Shown here: positions 19,828-28,670 of the stretch, in pieces
Numbering within the stretch: the stretch's first letter is position 1
How the letters are laid out: every line of letters starts with the position of its first letter
The notes under the pieces: model-generated
Seen by the model: only the letters and a program-made list of their open reading frames with translations
What the model was told of the DNA's origin: nothing
Databases searched by the model: none
Program-made: the position numbers and the translations under genes
Origin: Paenibacillus amylolyticus
GTDB taxonomy: Bacteria > Bacillota > Bacilli > Paenibacillales > Paenibacillaceae
NCBI RefSeq assembly: GCF_029689945.1
Contig: NZ_CP121451.1
Coordinates: forward strand, 3,286,001 to 3,350,000
DNA: 64,000 nucleotides
Direction: 5' to 3'

Positions 19828-20943
19828 ATGAAGGACCCAAGAATTCAAAAGCTTGCAGCAAGCCTGGTGGGCTATTCTGTAGATGTACAGCCTGGTGAAA
19901 ATGTATTGGTTGAGATGATTGGATCAGAACGTGATCTGATTAACGCCATCATTGAAGAGGTAGGCAAAAAGGGCGGTAACGTCTTTGTACAGTTGACCGA
20001 TAAAACCGTACAGCGTGCGATGCTGAAAAATGCGACAGAAGAAATGATGAAAACGTGGGCAGAGATTGATCTGAACCGTATGAAGCAGATGGATTGTTAT
20101 ATCGGTATTCGTGCGGGAGAAAATGTGAATGATCTGTCCGATGTACCGGAAGAAAAAATGAAAATGTACAATGCATTGTACTCCCACCCGGTACATAGTG
20201 AACAACGTGTCAAACATACGAAATGGGTTGTGCTTCGTTACCCTAACGCAAGTATGGCGCAACTCGCCAATACGAGTACGGAAGCGTTCGAAGATTTCTA
20301 CTTCGACGTATGTAACCTGGATTACGCCAAAATGGACAAAGCTCAAGACTCACTCGCTAACCTGATGAAGCGGACGGACAAAGTTCGTATCACGGGACCA
20401 GGAACAGAGCTGAGCTTCTCCATTAAAGATATTGGTGCAGAGAAATGTTCCGGGCAAAAAAATATTCCGGATGGTGAAGTGTACAGTGCTCCTGTGCGTA
20501 ACTCCGTGAATGGAACGATCAGTTACAACACGCCAACACTTTATAATGGAGTGACATTTGAAAACATCAAGTTCACGTTCGAGAATGGTAAAATCATCGA
20601 AGCGACAAGCAACGATACCGAGCGTTTGAATGAAATCCTCAATTCGGATGAAGGTGCTCGTCATATCGGTGAATTCGCAATTGGATTCAACCCGCACATT
20701 CTGCATCCGATGAAAGATATTCTGTTCGATGAGAAAATCGCAGGCAGCTTACACTTTACACCAGGTCAGGCTTACGAAGAAACAGACAATGGCAACCGTT
20801 CGTCCATCCACTGGGATCTGGTGTTGATCCAGCGTCCGGATTATGGCGGCGGGGAGATTTATTTTGACGATGTGCTGATTCGCAAAGACGGTATTTTTGT
20901 GATTCCTGAACTGGAATGCCTGAATCCTGACCGTTTGAAGTAG
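19828..20943 (+). CDS. M29 family metallo-aminopeptidase
   Basis: Cytoplasmic aminopeptidase of 371 residues, similar to AmpS/PepS/aminopeptidase T. It releases N-terminal residues from peptides with two metal ions. Likely ligands are visible in NIPDGEVYSAPV (Glu), IGEFAIGFNPHI (Glu and His), AGSLHFTPGQAY (His) and SSIHWDLVL (His, Asp), the classic M29 series. The length fits the family (about 370-410). The ATG follows an AGGAGG site. Downstream lies the HPr-like gene after about 96 bases. Confidence 0.92.
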   Translation: MKDPRIQKLAASLVGYSVDVQPGENVLVEMIGSERDLINAIIEEVGKKGGNVFVQLTDKTVQRAMLKNATEEMMKTWAEIDLNRMKQMDCYIGIRAGENVNDLSDVPEEKMKMYNALYSHPVHSEQRVKHTKWVVLRYPNASMAQLANTSTEAFEDFYFDVCNLDYAKMDKAQDSLANLMKRTDKVRITGPGTELSFSIKDIGAEKCSGQKNIPDGEVYSAPVRNSVNGTISYNTPTLYNGVTFENIKFTFENGKIIEATSNDTERLNEILNSDEGARHIGEFAIGFNPHILHPMKDILFDEKIAGSLHFTPGQAYEETDNGNRSSIHWDLVLIQRPDYGGGEIYFDDVLIRKDGIFVIPELECLNPDRLK

Positions 20944-20980
20944 GAACAGGATTTTGCTGTTGCTAGGAAAGCGGATTCAC

Positions 20981-21013
20981 GGTATCATGTAGTGGTAATT
21001 AATAGATGATACC
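20981..21013 (+). repeat. inverted repeat upstream of the HPr-like gene
   Basis: GGTATCAT and ATGATACC form a perfect 8-bp palindrome with a 17-base AT-rich centre, 27 bases before the start codon. It could be an operator or a hairpin. Confidence 0.4.
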
Positions 21014-21039
21014 ATTAGTAAAAAGACGGAGGGATTCCT

Positions 21040-21285
21040 ATGTCGAGTAATAATGCGGCTGTAGTGGAAATTGCTCAAACAGCAGGCAAGTTTACTTCTT
21101 CAATCGTGCTTCATTCGGAGAACAAGTATATCGATGTGAAAAGTATTCTCGGATTGTTTACAACGCTGATCAGCACGCACAGCTATGAACTGCATGTTCA
21201 TGGACCTGATGCAGTTGAAGCCAAAGCAGCCATGTCAGAAGTATTTGCCAAGCATGGACTGAATGTAAGCATCGCATCTGAGTAA
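21040..21285 (+). CDS. HPr-like protein lacking the phosphorylated His
   Basis: An 81-residue protein with the HPr fold: AQTAGKFTSSIVL matches the first helix after the active site, and DVKSILGLFTTLI matches the Ser46 region. The N-terminus is short. The His15 position of HPr (GIHARPA) falls on NNAAV, with no His or Arg-Pro. The Ser46 equivalent is kept (KSI). It therefore cannot pass PTS phosphate, but could be phosphorylated by HPr kinase and act as a CcpA corepressor like Crh (inference). GGAGGG lies six bases before the ATG, so the short N-terminus is not a start-site mistake. A terminator follows, so it is monocistronic. Confidence 0.8.
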   Translation: MSSNNAAVVEIAQTAGKFTSSIVLHSENKYIDVKSILGLFTTLISTHSYELHVHGPDAVEAKAAMSEVFAKHGLNVSIASE

Positions 21286-21299
21286 TTGCTTTCAGGAAG

Positions 21300-21330
21300 C
21301 ACCTCTGCCTTTTGGGCAGGGGTGTTTTTT
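21300..21330 (+). terminator. terminator after the HPr-like gene
   Basis: CACCTCTGCC, TTTT loop, GGGCAGGGGTG, then TTTTTT. Confidence 0.8.
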
Positions 21331-21429
21331 GGTATGGAACGACCTGAATGCTCATCTGGACGGGACTGGAGCGTGAGGATTAAGGTATCACAGAAAGGTT
21401 AAATTTGCGGGCTTATTTTGGTCAGGTTC

Positions 21430-21458
21430 TTGTATTAGCTCTTCATTTCGTCTAATAT
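21430..21458 (+). promoter_or_regulatory. sigma-A promoter of ylaN
   Basis: TTGTAT (21430-21435), 17-base spacer, TAATAT (21453-21458), about 50 bases before the ylaN start. Confidence 0.6.
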
Positions 21459-21507
21459 TAGAGGTAGAACGTCTTTACGCGATTTTTGGGACATAGGGGA
21501 AAAATGC

Positions 21508-21801
21508 ATGACTTCATCTGATCTGCAGGACCAGCTGAATTTGAAAGCGATCAGTCTTCTTCAAGAAGATGCAGATAAAATACAGAAGCTTATTGAAGTA
21601 CAGATGGAGAATCTGGCTACCCGCTACTGCCCTCTCTATGAGGAAGTATTGGATACACAGATGTATGGGTTCTCCAAGGAAGTTGATTTTGCTGTTCGTG
21701 CAGGGCTCCTTCCAGAAGGTGCAGGTAAGCAGCTGGTTAGCGCGCTTGAGCGGAATTTGGCAATTCTATATGAAGCCTTGAACAAGAAGAATGAGCAATA
21801 G
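21508..21801 (+). CDS. ylaN: YlaN family protein (UPF0358)
   Basis: Small helical cytoplasmic protein of 97 residues. The family stretch DADKIQKLIEVQMENL, then CPLYEEVLDTQMYGFSKEVD and FAVRAGLL identify YlaN. In Bacillus and Staphylococcus YlaN is linked to iron homeostasis and Fur (family knowledge). In Bacillus subtilis ylaN precedes ftsW; here ftsW is about 2 kb away on the other strand, with the antiporter and Asp23 genes between. Confidence 0.9.
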   Translation: MTSSDLQDQLNLKAISLLQEDADKIQKLIEVQMENLATRYCPLYEEVLDTQMYGFSKEVDFAVRAGLLPEGAGKQLVSALERNLAILYEALNKKNEQ

Positions 21802-21829
21802 CCTGCAAATGCGCGGGTCAGAATAGAAG

Positions 21830-21858
21830 GCATGCAGGCGTTTATGCATGCTTTTTTT
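21830..21858 (+). terminator. ylaN terminator
   Basis: GCATGCA and TGCATGC around an eight-base loop, followed by TTTTTTT. Confidence 0.8.
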
Positions 21859-21910
21859 GTGCGTCCGAATAGGTTGGGGAAGCAAGGCAGCCGGAAGGCG
21901 AGTACAAGCA

Positions 21911-21945
21911 AAGAGACAGCTCCATATGTAATCGGGCTGTCTCTT
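21911..21945. terminator. hairpin between ylaN and the antiporter gene
   Basis: AAGAGACAGC and GCTGTCTCTT form a perfect 10-bp stem, between convergent genes. It most likely terminates the antiporter gene on the minus strand. Confidence 0.6.
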
Positions 21946-21974
21946 ATAGTGTAGATCGGAAGGTTGTTCTGTCA

Positions 21975-23053
21975 TTACACCAAGAAGAAGGATACGCCGA
22001 GTATGATATATACCACGAGCAGGAGTAGGCCTTCGTACCAATTCGTTGAACCGTCTTGGGTAATGGACTTTGCGATAAATACGGATACGCCGATGGCGAC
22101 CAGTTCGATCGTTGTAAATACGATATCCATGGTTCTGCCTGTGAAGTAGCTGACAAAAATCAGCACAGGGGCAACAAAGAGCGCGATCTGCAAGCTGCTG
22201 CCGACCGCAATCTCAACGGCGGCTCCAATTTTATTTTTCATGGCAAGCATGATCGCTGCACTATGTTCGGCTGCATTACCGATGATGGCTACAAGGAATG
22301 CACCGACGAACAGTTCGCTAAGTCCAAATTCGGAAGTGAACACTTCGAGAGTGCCCACCAGCCATTCGCTGACAAAGGCAACCATGACCGTTGCGATTAC
22401 CAGATAGAGAATGGATTTTTCTTGGACCATGCGGGAGCATGTTCATGCGGTAATTCTTCATCGCGATCCTCCGTGACATCTGCAAGATACTTTTTGTGCG
22501 TCACCATGGAGAAGAGCAACCAGGCAATGTACGCGAGAATGAGCAATCCGGCAACGATGAGACTTAGTGTGTTGGTATCTTTCTGAGTAATGGAATGGGT
22601 ATTGAGAAAGACAGCCGGAATAAACAGGGCAATGATGGCAACAATCATCAGGGATCCATTCAGACCTGCGAGTGAAACATTATAATTCTGAATTTTGAAC
22701 TTGAGTCCGCCGGCAAAAATACTTAACCCAAGCACTAACAGCAGATTTCCGATGATGGAACCTGTCAGACTTGCTTTGACCATGTCGAATAGTCCCTCTT
22801 TCACGAGGAAAATGGCAATGATCAATTCGGCGGCATTGCCGAAGGTCGCATTCAGGAATCCACCCAGCCGCTGTCCCGCGTAGTGGGCCACATTTTCGGT
22901 GGCTTTGCCTAAAAAACCGGCTACAAAAATAACCGAAATGGCTGATATCACGAACTGTAGAATCGAATCCCATTTCATGTAGTGGGCGATGGCACTGAGA
23001 GCAAAGAATGCAATCAGCAAAATGGATGAAATCCGGTTTCTCACAACAAACAC
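21975..23053 (-). CDS. calcium/proton antiporter (CaCA family), with one frame break
   Basis: Integral membrane exchanger that expels Ca2+ for H+. It has the two homologous halves of the family, each with its ion-binding motif: GFLNATFGNAAELIIAIF in the first and LVAIIGNAAEHSAAIMLA in the second (the GNAXE pattern). About eleven hydrophobic segments are seen, with an acidic loop (DVTEDRDEELPHEHAP) between the halves. The frame breaks inside that loop at 22416-22420, a T5 run that should be T6; repair reads AWSKKKSILYLVIATV. The repaired length is about 359 residues, normal for a Cax/ChaA-type protein. Confidence 0.9.
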
Positions 23054-23227
23054 CTCGGTTATTAATTATTTTGTTTTGGATTACATTGCAAATCACTTAT
23101 GAGATTATTTTCATATTTCAATATAACCAAATGGTGGTAGGTTGTAAACGCAACTTTTTGAGTTTAATTTGCTTTTTGGGGTCGAAAGGATTTAAAATAC
23201 GAGTAACGAAGTGAAGGAGGATGTGGC

Positions 23228-23590
23228 ATGGCAGAACAACTTCAACTGGAGAGCGGAAACATCCGGATTGCCGATGACGTGGTTGCGAAAATTGCCGGAA
23301 TGGCTGCAATGGAAACGCCCGGAATTGCCGCAATGTCTGGAGGTTTGTCAGAGGGCTGGGCGAAGCGACTCAGCGGTAAAAACGTACAGAAAGGCGTGAG
23401 CGTTGAGGTCGGCCAGCTGGAAGCAGCCATTGACCTGCGCATCATCGTCCTGTACGAAACCCCGATTCATGAAGTTTCCCGTATGCTTCAGCAGAATGTA
23501 AGAGAAGCGGTAGAGACCATGACCGGATTACGCGTGGTTGAAGTCAATGTAAAGGTAGAAGGCGTATCTTTCAAAGGCGACGATCTGTAG
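23228..23590 (+). CDS. Asp23/Gls24 family envelope stress protein
   Basis: A 120-residue cytoplasmic protein of the Asp23 family, often linked to envelope stress or alkaline shock. Typical stretches are IRIADDVVAKIAGMAAMETPGIAAMSGG, shown here only in part (IADDVVAKIAG), VSVEVGQLEAAIDLRIIV and REAVETMTGLRVVEVNVKV. GAAGGAGG precedes the ATG by nine bases. In Bacillus the family member yloU sits between rpmB and fakA. That slot is empty in this window, so this may be the functional counterpart placed elsewhere (inference). Confidence 0.9.
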   Translation: MAEQLQLESGNIRIADDVVAKIAGMAAMETPGIAAMSGGLSEGWAKRLSGKNVQKGVSVEVGQLEAAIDLRIIVLYETPIHEVSRMLQQNVREAVETMTGLRVVEVNVKVEGVSFKGDDL

Positions 23591-23604
23591 ACATCGCAAT
23601 CCGC

Positions 23605-23641
23605 GATGAAGGACAGAAGCATCATAACCCTGTCCTTCATC
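23605..23641 (+). repeat. perfect hairpin downstream of the Asp23 gene
   Basis: GATGAAGGACAG and CTGTCCTTCATC form a 12-bp perfect stem with a 13-base loop. No T tract follows, so it may be an RNA-stabilising hairpin rather than a terminator. Confidence 0.5.
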
Positions 23642-23670
23642 TTGATAGACAGTGTGTACCAAAAAAAAAC

Positions 23671-23710
23671 AAAAAAGCTGCGCATCCAACTGGGTGCACA
23701 GCTTTTTTAT
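23671..23710. terminator. bidirectional terminator between the Asp23 gene and ftsW
   Basis: AAAAAAGCTG.GCA.CC and GG.TGC.CAGCTTTTTT form an imperfect stem with A and T tracts on both sides, between convergent genes. Confidence 0.75.
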
Positions 23711-23763
23711 GTGTCTTATTCTTTTGAATGGTACCTGTTCCGTTTCTGAAGGAATAGTCCCAT

Positions 23764-25053
23764 TTATCGAATCCGACGGATGGACTCCCGTGATCGAAGA
23801 GCAGGAGAGGTACGAGTCTGTGTCTGTACAGTCACGGACTTCGTTTTCTCTTCCTTGATCACGTCCAGATTGTTAGTGCGTGAGATACTGAGCAGAATGC
23901 CCATGGCAACCATCATTACAAAGAGGGAGGTACCCCCATAACTGATAAACGGAAGCGTGACCCCCGTCACCGGAATGGTCTGAGTTACACCACCGATGTT
24001 AATGAATGCCTGAATCGCGATCAATCCCATAATGCCAATGCCGACCAATGTTCCGAATGGATCAGGACAGCGCAGAGAGACTATAATTCCTCGCCAGATG
24101 AAGTACAGATATACGAGCAGGAATAGTGTACTTCCGATGAATCCAAGTTCTTCACCAATCACGGAGAAAATAAAGTCATTATACGCATTTGGCAAATAAT
24201 GCAGCTTCATCGTACCTTGTCCAATCCCGGAACCTGTCATACCGCCATCACCAATGGCAACCAGTGAACGGTAAAGGTTAAGACTTCCGCCATTAATATC
24301 GGATAATGGATTCAGGAAAGCTTGAATACGTCCAATCTTGTAGTTCTGCTCTGCAGTGACTGCTGTGGTAGCTGTCGACGTATCGGAAGGAGCCGCGGAA
24401 GAAAACAGGGAATTCGCTCCAAACGCCAGTGCTCCACCGAGTACAACCAAGAGAATTGAACCCAGGATATGTTTCATACTGGCTCCACCGGCATAGATCA
24501 ACAGACCACAAGTGGATACCAGAATGAAGGTGGTACCGAAGTCTGGTTGCAGCATGATCAGTCCTGCGATGAATCCAACGATGAACAGGACAGGAAAATA
24601 CCCTGTCTTGAAAATTCTGAATTTCTCGCCTTTTTTGGTAATCAGAGCAGAAAGGTATAGAATGATAGCAATTTTTGCGAACTCTGCAGGCTGCAGACTG
24701 AAACCAAAAATGTGAATCCAGCTCCGTGCACCGTTCAATACCGCTCCTGTGACCAACACAATCACCAGCATGACCGTCGTTAGCAGGAAAAAGGGCGCAT
24801 AGAGCTTTTTGTACTTGTTGAAGCGGATATTCATGGCAAAAAACATGCCAAACAGACCGATAATCGCCCACATAAGTTGTTTTTTCGTGAAGTAAAGGGC
24901 ATCATTGTTAAATCTTTCGCTTGCGATTGCGATGCTGGAACTGGAGCTGAACACCATCACCAGTCCGAAGCCCACCAACAATAAAGTGAGGATTAGCAGT
25001 TGAAAATCCGGCGTGCCTCTCTTCGTTTTCGTTTGGGCCGTTTGTTGTTTCAT
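23764..25053 (-). CDS. ftsW: FtsW/RodA/SpoVE (SEDS) glycan polymerase, FtsW type
   Basis: Polytopic membrane peptidoglycan glycosyltransferase of 429 residues, working with a class B PBP at the septum. Ten hydrophobic segments are seen. Family motifs are NGARSWIHIFGFSLQPAEFAK, GLIMLQPDFGTTFIL, the large extracytoplasmic loop ending YNDFIFSVIGEELGF, and the last GVTLPFISYGGTSL. These fit FtsW/SpoVE better than RodA. Position near ylaN supports FtsW, as in Bacillus. A short basic tail follows the last helix. The YugN-like gene lies 13 bases upstream in the same direction. Confidence 0.9.
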   Translation of the reverse strand: MKQQTAQTKTKRGTPDFQLLILTLLLVGFGLVMVFSSSSSIAIASERFNNDALYFTKKQLMWAIIGLFGMFFAMNIRFNKYKKLYAPFFLLTTVMLVIVLVTGAVLNGARSWIHIFGFSLQPAEFAKIAIILYLSALITKKGEKFRIFKTGYFPVLFIVGFIAGLIMLQPDFGTTFILVSTCGLLIYAGGASMKHILGSILLVVLGGALAFGANSLFSSAAPSDTSTATTAVTAEQNYKIGRIQAFLNPLSDINGGSLNLYRSLVAIGDGGMTGSGIGQGTMKLHYLPNAYNDFIFSVIGEELGFIGSTLFLLVYLYFIWRGIIVSLRCPDPFGTLVGIGIMGLIAIQAFINIGGVTQTIPVTGVTLPFISYGGTSLFVMMVAMGILLSISRTNNLDVIKEEKTKSVTVQTQTRTSPALRSRESIRRIR

Positions 25054-25066
25054 TGTTTGGCCCAGC

Positions 25067-25414
25067 CTAAGCTTCCAGCAGTTCTTTGAGCTGCTGTAAT
25101 TTTTGGGCTGCCAGCTTCACGACTGGCTGTGGAACGGAAGAGTCATAATCCAGACCGTGAGGGAAGGTGGCTTTGCCAAGATATACGGCTTCAACAGCAA
25201 GAACGGTATCCGGTTTTTCCAATTTGCCTTCCACTGCGCGGGTATTGATGCGTACAAAGTATTCTGATTTGGTTTGTTCATCTTCAATTTTGTAGTCATA
25301 TGTAGCACGGTAATATTCCCATTGCCACCGGACAAATCCGACTTTCTCGGCGCTCTCATCCAGGTATGCCAAGTCGCTCTTCAAGCCATCCAAGCCTGTA
25401 TTCTCAAAAATCAT
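25067..25414 (-). CDS. YugN-like family protein
   Basis: A 115-residue cytoplasmic protein. Start MIFENTGLDGLKSDLAYLDE and central VGFVRWQWEYYRATYDYKIED match the YugN-like family; function is not known. It lies just upstream of ftsW on the same strand, probably co-transcribed. GAGGAGG precedes the ATG on the minus strand. Confidence 0.8.
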   Translation of the reverse strand: MIFENTGLDGLKSDLAYLDESAEKVGFVRWQWEYYRATYDYKIEDEQTKSEYFVRINTRAVEGKLEKPDTVLAVEAVYLGKATFPHGLDYDSSVPQPVVKLAAQKLQQLKELLEA

Positions 25415-25624
25415 AAGCGTTTGATCCTCCTCATAAGCTTCCGAGTATAATTTCTCGAGTATTTCTCTAGTTCATGATAGTATGTTTCCCCTTCCCGTGC
25501 AAGCTTTCCAGAGGCGTTTCGTATCGGTTTTCTTCCAATTCTGCTACAATATACAGCAATAGGTTTGAAGAGGAAGGTTCGGGCTTGCTATAAGTCCCGT
25601 TCTAGATTGAAAGGGTGGAGAGAT

Positions 25625-26792
25625 ATGACTAATAATATATGGTGGGAAGATCTGCAGATCCACATGGTGGAATGGCGGCGTCACCTTCATCGCAATCCAG
25701 AGGTATCCTTTCATGAGGAGAAGACATCCTCTTTTGTAGCAGATATGTTGGAGAGTTTTGGCGTTGAAGTGAAGCGACATGTTGGTGGGCATGGTGTTAT
25801 TGGTACAATCCGTGGGGACAACCCGGGTCCTGTCGTCATGCTGCGAGCCGATATGGACGCACTGCCAATTCAGGATGAGAAGAATATCGAGTATGCGTCA
25901 CAACAAGCAGGCGCGATGCACGCATGCGGGCACGATGGTCATATCTCCATTTTGCTCGGGACGGCATTGTATTTCAGCCGTCACAAGCAGGAGATCCGGG
26001 GTGAGATTCGCTCTCTGTTCCAGCCAGCAGAAGAATTGCTTCCGGGCGGTGCAGTGCAGGTCATTGCAGATGGTGCGCTTGAAGGCGTGGATGTCATATA
26101 CGGCATTCATCTGTGGACCCCGCTGCCTGTAGGTGTCGTTGCCAGCAAAGCAGGACCCATGATGGCGGCGGCAGACGATTTTTACATTGAGATCAAGGGC
26201 AAAGGCGGACATGGCGGGATGCCGCAATCCACGATTGACAGTCTAATCGCAGGTTCTGCACTTGTGATGCAGCTTCAGACCGTTGTCAGCCGTTCGGTGG
26301 ATCCTTTGAAACCGGCGGTGCTGACCATTGGTACAATGCAGGCGGGCTCTGCTCAGAATGTCATTGCAGAGCAATGCAAAATGAGTGGTACGGTAAGGAC
26401 GTTTGATGAAGAGACCCGACATGGGATGAAGGAACGAGTACTTACTATGGTGGACCAGACAGGCGCTGCGTACGGCGCAGAGACGCAAGTGAAATATATT
26501 ATGGGATACCCCCTGTGGTGAATGATGAACTGGAGACAGCGCGTTTTTTTAGGGAAGCTACACAAGTATTTGGGGCAGAACGAGTGCAGACATCACCGAT
26601 GCTGATGCCAGCGGAAGATTTTGCGTATTATCTGCAGAAGGTTCCGGGTGCTTTATGTTTGTTGGAGCAGGTAATCCGGATAAAAATGCGATTTATCCGC
26701 ATCATCATCCGATGTTTGATTTCGATGAAGATGCCATGCAGACAGCCGTAAAATTGTTTGTTGCCATGGCTAAGGGTTATACGTCCGAATGA
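25625..26792 (+). CDS. M20D amidohydrolase/aminoacylase, with two frame breaks
   Basis: Cytoplasmic metal-dependent hydrolase of N-acyl amino acids or similar amides, 389 residues after repair. Metal ligands are seen in MHACGHDGH (Cys, His) and LFQPAEELLPGGA (Glu pair). IKGKGGHGGMPQ is the dimerisation/substrate motif and PMLMPAEDFAYYL the late Glu. The exact substrate cannot be told. ATG at 25625 follows GGGTGGAG. The frame breaks at 26509-26513 (C5, probably C6, restoring GYPPVVNDELE) and at 26658-26660 (TTT, probably TTTT, restoring CFVGAGNPDKNAIYPHHHP). Confidence 0.9.
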
Positions 26793-26808
26793 CTTTAGAT
26801 ACAGTTGG

Positions 26809-26848
26809 GCATCCTGTTCATACCAAGGTATGGACAGGATGTTTTTTT
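26809..26848 (+). terminator. terminator of the M20 gene
   Basis: GCATCCTGT.CATACC and GGTATG.ACAGGATG stem followed by T7. Confidence 0.8.
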
Positions 26849-26939
26849 GTTTTTATAGAGATTCTTGAACTCTCAAAGATAGAGGTTCATTTTCGGAGGC
26901 TGCCGAAACTGGACTTTTTTGTGATAGGAGGAGATTCGA

Positions 26940-28634
26940 ATGGAAGGAACAGAACATAAGGAAAGAACAGATGCTTGTATCGTTCAGCGAGATTTTACAG
27001 TTTTGCTGGAAGTCGGCCACCCCGGATTCGAAAGGGCAAGAGAGCAGCTGGGGAATTATTCGGAACTGGTCAAGACACCGGCAGCGTTTCATACGTACCG
27101 AATCACCCCATTGTCGCTCTGGAATGCAGCTGCGCTCGGATGGAATGCGGATCAGGTCATCGCAAGTCTGGAACGGGTCTCCCGCTGGAATGTGCCTGCT
27201 GCACTCATACAGGATGTTCGGAGAATCATGGATCAGTATGGCAAGCTAAAATTGCATTCCGAAGCAGATCACACCAGCATGCGGCTTTATAGTGAGGATG
27301 AGCGGTTGCTGGACGAATTAAGTGGATTGAAAACGATCGCTGCCTTTCGTATGGAACGCAAGGACGCTCATGAACTTCTGCTCCCAGGAGAACAGCGAGG
27401 GTTATTGAAAAGGGAATTAACACGATTGGGCTACCCCGTACTTGATTACGTGGGGTATCGGGAGGGAACCAAGCTCTCTTTCGAATGGCGAACCGATAAT
27501 CCCGGGGAACACTCTGAGCGATTTGCACTGCGTTCATACCAGAGAGAGGCTGTGGATGCATTCGAAGGCAGTGAAGGCATGGGAGGAAGCGGGTTACTCG
27601 TACTTCCTTGCGGGGCAGGCAAAACGGTTATCGGCATGGCCGTGCTGGAGCGGCTTCAATGCGAATGCCTTATTTTGACGTCCAATACGACATCTGTGCG
27701 ACAGTGGATTCAGGAAATTCAAGACAAAACCACGATTACCAGTGAACAGATTGGTGAGTATTCAGGTCAGAAAAAACAAGTGAAACCTGTGACTGTAGCT
27801 ACATATCAGATTCTTACACACCGGAAATCAAAGGATGCTGATTTTACCCATATCAAACTGCTCAGTGAGCGACAATGGGGGCTGATCATATATGATGAAG
27901 TGCATTTGCTTCCAGCGCCAGTGTTTCGTGCAACTGCGGATATTCAAGCTACGCGAAGGCTGGGATTAACAGCCACGTTGGTTCGAGAGGATGGCTGTGA
28001 ACAGGATGTATTTTCGCTGATTGGTCCAAAGCTCTATGATATGCCGTGGAAACAACTGGAGCAGCAAGGGTGGATTGCTGATGTACAGTGCAAGGAGATC
28101 CGTATCCCGTTATCCCCGGAACTGAGATCGAATTATCTGCAAGCTGAGGTTAAGCACCAATTTCGACTGGCTGCCGAGAACCCGGCGAAGGTCCGTGTAG
28201 TTAAGCGTTTGCTGGAACATCATCGGGATTTGCCTGCACTGGTGATTGGTCAATATCTGGACCAACTCGAATTGATTGCCCGGGAAATTGAAGCACCTCT
28301 GATCACGGGAACCATGTCACAGCAAGAGCGAATCAAATGGTTTGCCGCTTTTCGACGTGGAGAGATCAAAACGATTGTTGTATCCAAGGTTGCCAATTTT
28401 GCCGTAGATCTGCCTGATGCTGCTGTTGCGCTTGAAATATCCGGGAGTTTCGGTTCCAGGCAGGAAGAAGCACAGCGGTTGGGACGAATTTTGAGACCAA
28501 AAGCAGGGGATAACAAAGCCTATTTCTATGCGTTGGTATCAGAGGATAGCAAGGAACAGGATTTTGCATTAAACCGTCAGATGTTCTTGGTGGAACAGGG
28601 ATATGAATATGCCATCGTTCATGAGAACGGATAG
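26940..28634 (+). CDS. XPB/Rad25-like DNA helicase
   Basis: Superfamily 2 helicase of 564 residues that looks like bacterial XPB (ERCC3), as in mycobacteria. The N-terminal domain starts FTVLLEVGHPGFERAREQL and has HTYRITPLSLWNAAALG. The motor has Walker A LPCGAGKTVIG, DEVH in IIYDEVHLLPAPVF, the XPB-specific motif GLTATLVREDG, LVIGQYLDQLE, and arginine motif EEAQRLGRILRPKA. Bacterial XPB unwinds or remodels DNA in repair; its exact task is unclear. Downstream, 36 bases on, is a partner with the XPB/Ssl2 helicase-associated domain, and the pair looks like an operon. ATG follows AGGAGG. Confidence 0.93.
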   Translation: MEGTEHKERTDACIVQRDFTVLLEVGHPGFERAREQLGNYSELVKTPAAFHTYRITPLSLWNAAALGWNADQVIASLERVSRWNVPAALIQDVRRIMDQYGKLKLHSEADHTSMRLYSEDERLLDELSGLKTIAAFRMERKDAHELLLPGEQRGLLKRELTRLGYPVLDYVGYREGTKLSFEWRTDNPGEHSERFALRSYQREAVDAFEGSEGMGGSGLLVLPCGAGKTVIGMAVLERLQCECLILTSNTTSVRQWIQEIQDKTTITSEQIGEYSGQKKQVKPVTVATYQILTHRKSKDADFTHIKLLSERQWGLIIYDEVHLLPAPVFRATADIQATRRLGLTATLVREDGCEQDVFSLIGPKLYDMPWKQLEQQGWIADVQCKEIRIPLSPELRSNYLQAEVKHQFRLAAENPAKVRVVKRLLEHHRDLPALVIGQYLDQLELIAREIEAPLITGTMSQQERIKWFAAFRRGEIKTIVVSKVANFAVDLPDAAVALEISGSFGSRQEEAQRLGRILRPKAGDNKAYFYALVSEDSKEQDFALNRQMFLVEQGYEYAIVHENG

Positions 28635-28670
28635 TACATTGATACTCGCGAAACGAGGAGGGAATGGGAT

